38,905 nucleotides of DNA, from the NCBI RefSeq assembly GCF_021290985.1, contig NZ_JAJOYU010000040.1, positions 1-38,905 of the forward strand, given 5' to 3'. The first letter of the stretch is position 1, and the number at the start of each line of letters is the position of its first letter. The notes below the pieces were generated by a model. The model saw only the letters and a list, made by a program, of their open reading frames with translations, did no database searches and had not been told where the DNA came from. Of this stretch, positions 37,078 to 38,905 are shown piece after piece. The stretch comes from Rheinheimera soli. GTDB taxonomy: Bacteria; Pseudomonadota; Gammaproteobacteria; Enterobacterales; Alteromonadaceae. Position numbers and translations under genes: made by a program.

Positions 37078-37461
37078 ATGAACACAACAACTTTAATTCA
37101 GGGCCCTATCATTGAAGTGATGATTACATTAGATGCCAATCAGGAACCTAAAATTACTTATTTGCAGGATGGCGAAGTTTGCTCTGGTAATGTGGTTGTG
37201 ACTTGTGGCGAAGATATTACTTATCGGCTGGTCAATTCCGTTGGTTATGCTTTTATGGGCGCTGGCTTTCTGACGCCTTATGACAATATTATCGATGCAG
37301 TGCAGGTGTCTGCTGACGGTCAGGAGCTGGTGCTTGTAGATGAAGATAGTGTGTCAGGCACCACAAAGTTCCAGTTAATTTTCACTAATTCAACCAACCG
37401 TCTGTTGTTATTGAGTCCAGATCCACAGGTTATAAATAAAGGTGAGATTCCGCCTAAATAG
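37078..37461 (+). CDS. Small protein resembling the DP-EP family
   Basis: The 127-residue protein has no signal peptide or TM segment. It is rich in beta-strand-like stretches (IIEVMITLDANQEPKITYL, NVVVTCGEDITYRLVNS, KFQLIFTNSTNRLLLLSPDP) and ends near EIPPK. The SPDP and late EIPP elements recall the small Pfam family called DP-EP (formerly a DUF), known mainly from marine gammaproteobacteria and of unknown function; this assignment is from memory and needs a profile search. The ribosome site AAGGA stands at good spacing. It is 34 bp after the regulator and followed by a terminator, so a two-gene unit is likely. Confidence 0.7.
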   Translation: MNTTTLIQGPIIEVMITLDANQEPKITYLQDGEVCSGNVVVTCGEDITYRLVNSVGYAFMGAGFLTPYDNIIDAVQVSADGQELVLVDEDSVSGTTKFQLIFTNSTNRLLLLSPDPQVINKGEIPPK

Positions 37462-37536
37462 TAATATGCGAAAGATTTGTTATCGGTAGTGTGCCAGCTT
37501 TCATCTTCTAGAGTAGATATCATAGTTGTGTACTTG

Positions 37537-37558
37537 AAGCCCCATGTGGGGCTTTTTT
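37537..37558 (+). terminator. Intrinsic terminator of regulator / small-protein unit
   Basis: AAGCCCC and GGGGCTT pair around the loop ATGT, followed by TTTT. It lies about 75 bases after the stop of the DP-EP-like gene. Confidence 0.9.
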
Positions 37559-37648
37559 AGTTTTTAGATATGAATAATTTTATTTAAATTCAATGATTTA
37601 ATTCGGAAGGTTGTCGGAAGGTTTGTTTTTTCCATAAGTTCTAAAGTC

Positions 37649-38740
37649 ATGCTCAGTAAACGCAGTAATGCGTCGGTACAAGGGCTTATGGAGCACAGAC
37701 CTATGACAAGTTCAGCACAACCTAAAAGATTATATTTAACCTCTGCAGCAGTAGGTGAAGCGAATGGCAGCCCAGCTGAGTTGAACCCTTCGCTTTATAA
37801 CCACAAGGATGTAAGCCGGATCGATTTTTCTGGTGCTGGTGGTTATGCGGTGCCTCACCTTGAGTCTTTACCTGCACTGATTGAGTATTTGTCTGAAGCT
37901 GTTTTAGTGGTGAACTCCTGTGGCAAGATTGTTTGTATTAACAGCAAAGCGGCACAGTTTTTAGGTCATACCCAAGGGGCATTACGTGGGCATTGCTGGC
38001 CGGACTTTTTAGTCAAACGTTATCAACAGCATTACCACAACCTGGTCGATATGGGCCGTCGTGGTTTGTTGTCGCAGCAACATAGCCCGGCAGAAATGGC
38101 CATTATTTGTGCCAATGGTGATGTCAAAGATATTGAGCTGTCTGTGTCTTATTTACCTTCAGATGATCCATTGCTGGTGATAGTGATACGTGATTTATCC
38201 TCATACAAAGCCGAGTGTTACAAATTGCATACGCTGGCTTCTACTGACCCATTAACGGCTTTGGCCAATCGCCGTCATTTTGAAGAGATGTTGCAGCAGT
38301 ACTGGGAAGAATGTAGTCGGAAACAAAACCCTGTCAGTGTGCTGATTGTTGACGTAGATTATTTCAAGCAGTTTAATGATCAATATGGCCATATTCAGGG
38401 TGATGAGTGCCTACGCCGTATTGCCGCAGCCATTTCATTGGCTGTTCCCCGTGGTCAGGGTTTAGCTGCGCGTTATGGTGGTGAAGAGTTTGCGCTTATT
38501 CTGCCTTACCATGACGAAGCTATGGCCAAAGCTGTAGCCTTAAGAGTGCAGCATTATGTGCGTCAGTTAAGTTTCTGCGAGCAAGGTTTGCCAGAAGATG
38601 TATCTGTCAGCGTCAGTCAGGGCATTGCCACTGAAATCAACGGCCAGTTCCGCACCCCCTTTGCGATGTTATGTGCAGCTGATACAGCTTTATATCGTGC
38701 TAAAGCAGAAGGGCGCGATTGTATTAATGCCTGTTGCTGA
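37649..38740 (+). CDS. PAS-GGDEF diguanylate cyclase
   Basis: The 363-residue soluble protein has a PAS domain (about 78-185: LPALIEYLSEAVLVVNSCGK, FLGHTQGALRGH, VIVIRDLSSYK) and a GGDEF domain (about 200-362). The active-site loop is YGGEEFALILP, an intact GGEEF, and DVDYFKQFNDQYGHIQGDECL holds the metal and substrate residues, so synthesis of c-di-GMP from two GTP is expected. The position of the allosteric I-site (RxxD five residues before GGEEF) reads RGQG, so product inhibition at that site is probably absent. The start is uncertain: ATGs at 37649, 37688 and 37703 are all in frame, and the second has an AGGG close by. Confidence 0.92.
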   Translation: MLSKRSNASVQGLMEHRPMTSSAQPKRLYLTSAAVGEANGSPAELNPSLYNHKDVSRIDFSGAGGYAVPHLESLPALIEYLSEAVLVVNSCGKIVCINSKAAQFLGHTQGALRGHCWPDFLVKRYQQHYHNLVDMGRRGLLSQQHSPAEMAIICANGDVKDIELSVSYLPSDDPLLVIVIRDLSSYKAECYKLHTLASTDPLTALANRRHFEEMLQQYWEECSRKQNPVSVLIVDVDYFKQFNDQYGHIQGDECLRRIAAAISLAVPRGQGLAARYGGEEFALILPYHDEAMAKAVALRVQHYVRQLSFCEQGLPEDVSVSVSQGIATEINGQFRTPFAMLCAADTALYRAKAEGRDCINACC

Positions 38741-38756
38741 TTTCCCGAAAAAGATC

Positions 38757-38790
38757 GTAGGGGTGGGGTTTATCCTATCCCCGCCCGTCT
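38757..38790 (+). repeat. REP-type palindrome, copy D
   Basis: GTAG, then GGGTGGGG pairing with CCCCGCCC (one G-T pair) around a 10-base loop TTTATCCTAT, then GTCT. The loop looks like the TTTAT of the other copies plus a 5-base insertion. It lies 16 bases after the diguanylate cyclase stop. Confidence 0.75.
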
Positions 38791-38905
38791 AATGATACCG
38801 CGGTGTTCACAGAAGGGCTGGGACAAGCCGCGGCCACTACAACCCGTTCGTCCATCAGTTTGAAATAACAGGCGTGGTGTCTGGAATTTATGTTGCTGCT
38901 TTGCA
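38775..38905 (-). CDS. Possible 3' end of a gene entering from right edge
   Basis: A minus-strand open frame runs from the window edge to a TAG at 38777-38775, giving about 42 residues that include CYFKLMDERVVVAAACPSPS and end SLDGRG. The composition looks protein-like, but the piece is too short to name a family. If real, its stop codon lies in the loop of REP copy D, so the repeat would encode the C-terminus. Confidence 0.3.
   Translation of the reverse strand, partial: QSSNINSRHHACYFKLMDERVVVAAACPSPSVNTAVSLDGRG

Overview
The window is a 38.9-kb piece of a gammaproteobacterial chromosome. The gene content, the rpmE / priA-ftsN-hslV-hslU synteny block and the moderate GC suggest an Alteromonadales-type organism, with Rheinheimera or Alishewanella as the best guess. 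That assignment is inference: no rRNA or other definitive marker is present. Most of it is ordinary chromosome with tight packing, and no phage, transposase, CRISPR array, tRNA or rRNA was found.

Layout. 1-6034: a truncated alpha/beta hydrolase, two tandem paralogous periplasmic binding proteins without a transporter, an unknown secreted protein, ferredoxin-NADP reductase and a secreted S9 peptidase. 6238-9574: a tight run apbE, yihY, pip, dtd. 9552-11874: a methyltransferase-fold protein, a YiiD-like GNAT-thioesterase-fold fusion, and a membrane protein with what looks like a decayed Mrr-type nuclease domain. 12234-14261: a chemoreceptor. 14449-22907: the histidine utilisation locus. hutC-hutU-hutH lie on the minus strand and hutI diverges from them. 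A shared 12-bp palindrome in the divergent region is the likely HutC operator. An EAL protein gene and an rraA-hutG pair lie beyond hutI. Together HutH, HutU, HutI and HutG take histidine to glutamate plus formamide. 23305-27937: a GGDEF-EAL protein, a PAP2 phosphatase and a second chemoreceptor of HBM type. 27971-33554: the conserved housekeeping block of a DUF971 protein, hslU, hslV, ftsN, priA and rpmE. 33780-37461: an unusual two-gene unit made of a membrane-bound winged-helix / STAND ATPase / helical-repeat regulator and a small DP-EP-like protein. 37649-38740: a PAS-GGDEF diguanylate cyclase, followed by the possible 3' end of another gene.

The most interesting non-genic structure is repetitive. 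At least four short GTAG-headed palindromes of REP type occur at gene ends; two of them form a REPIN-like inverted pair just upstream of the STAND regulator. A separate 100-bp foldback element, with a partial second copy, lies upstream of rraA and appears to supply part of its promoter. The best candidate for an undescribed system is the regulator plus small protein at 33780-37461. Signalling genes are dense here: three c-di-GMP proteins and two chemoreceptors.
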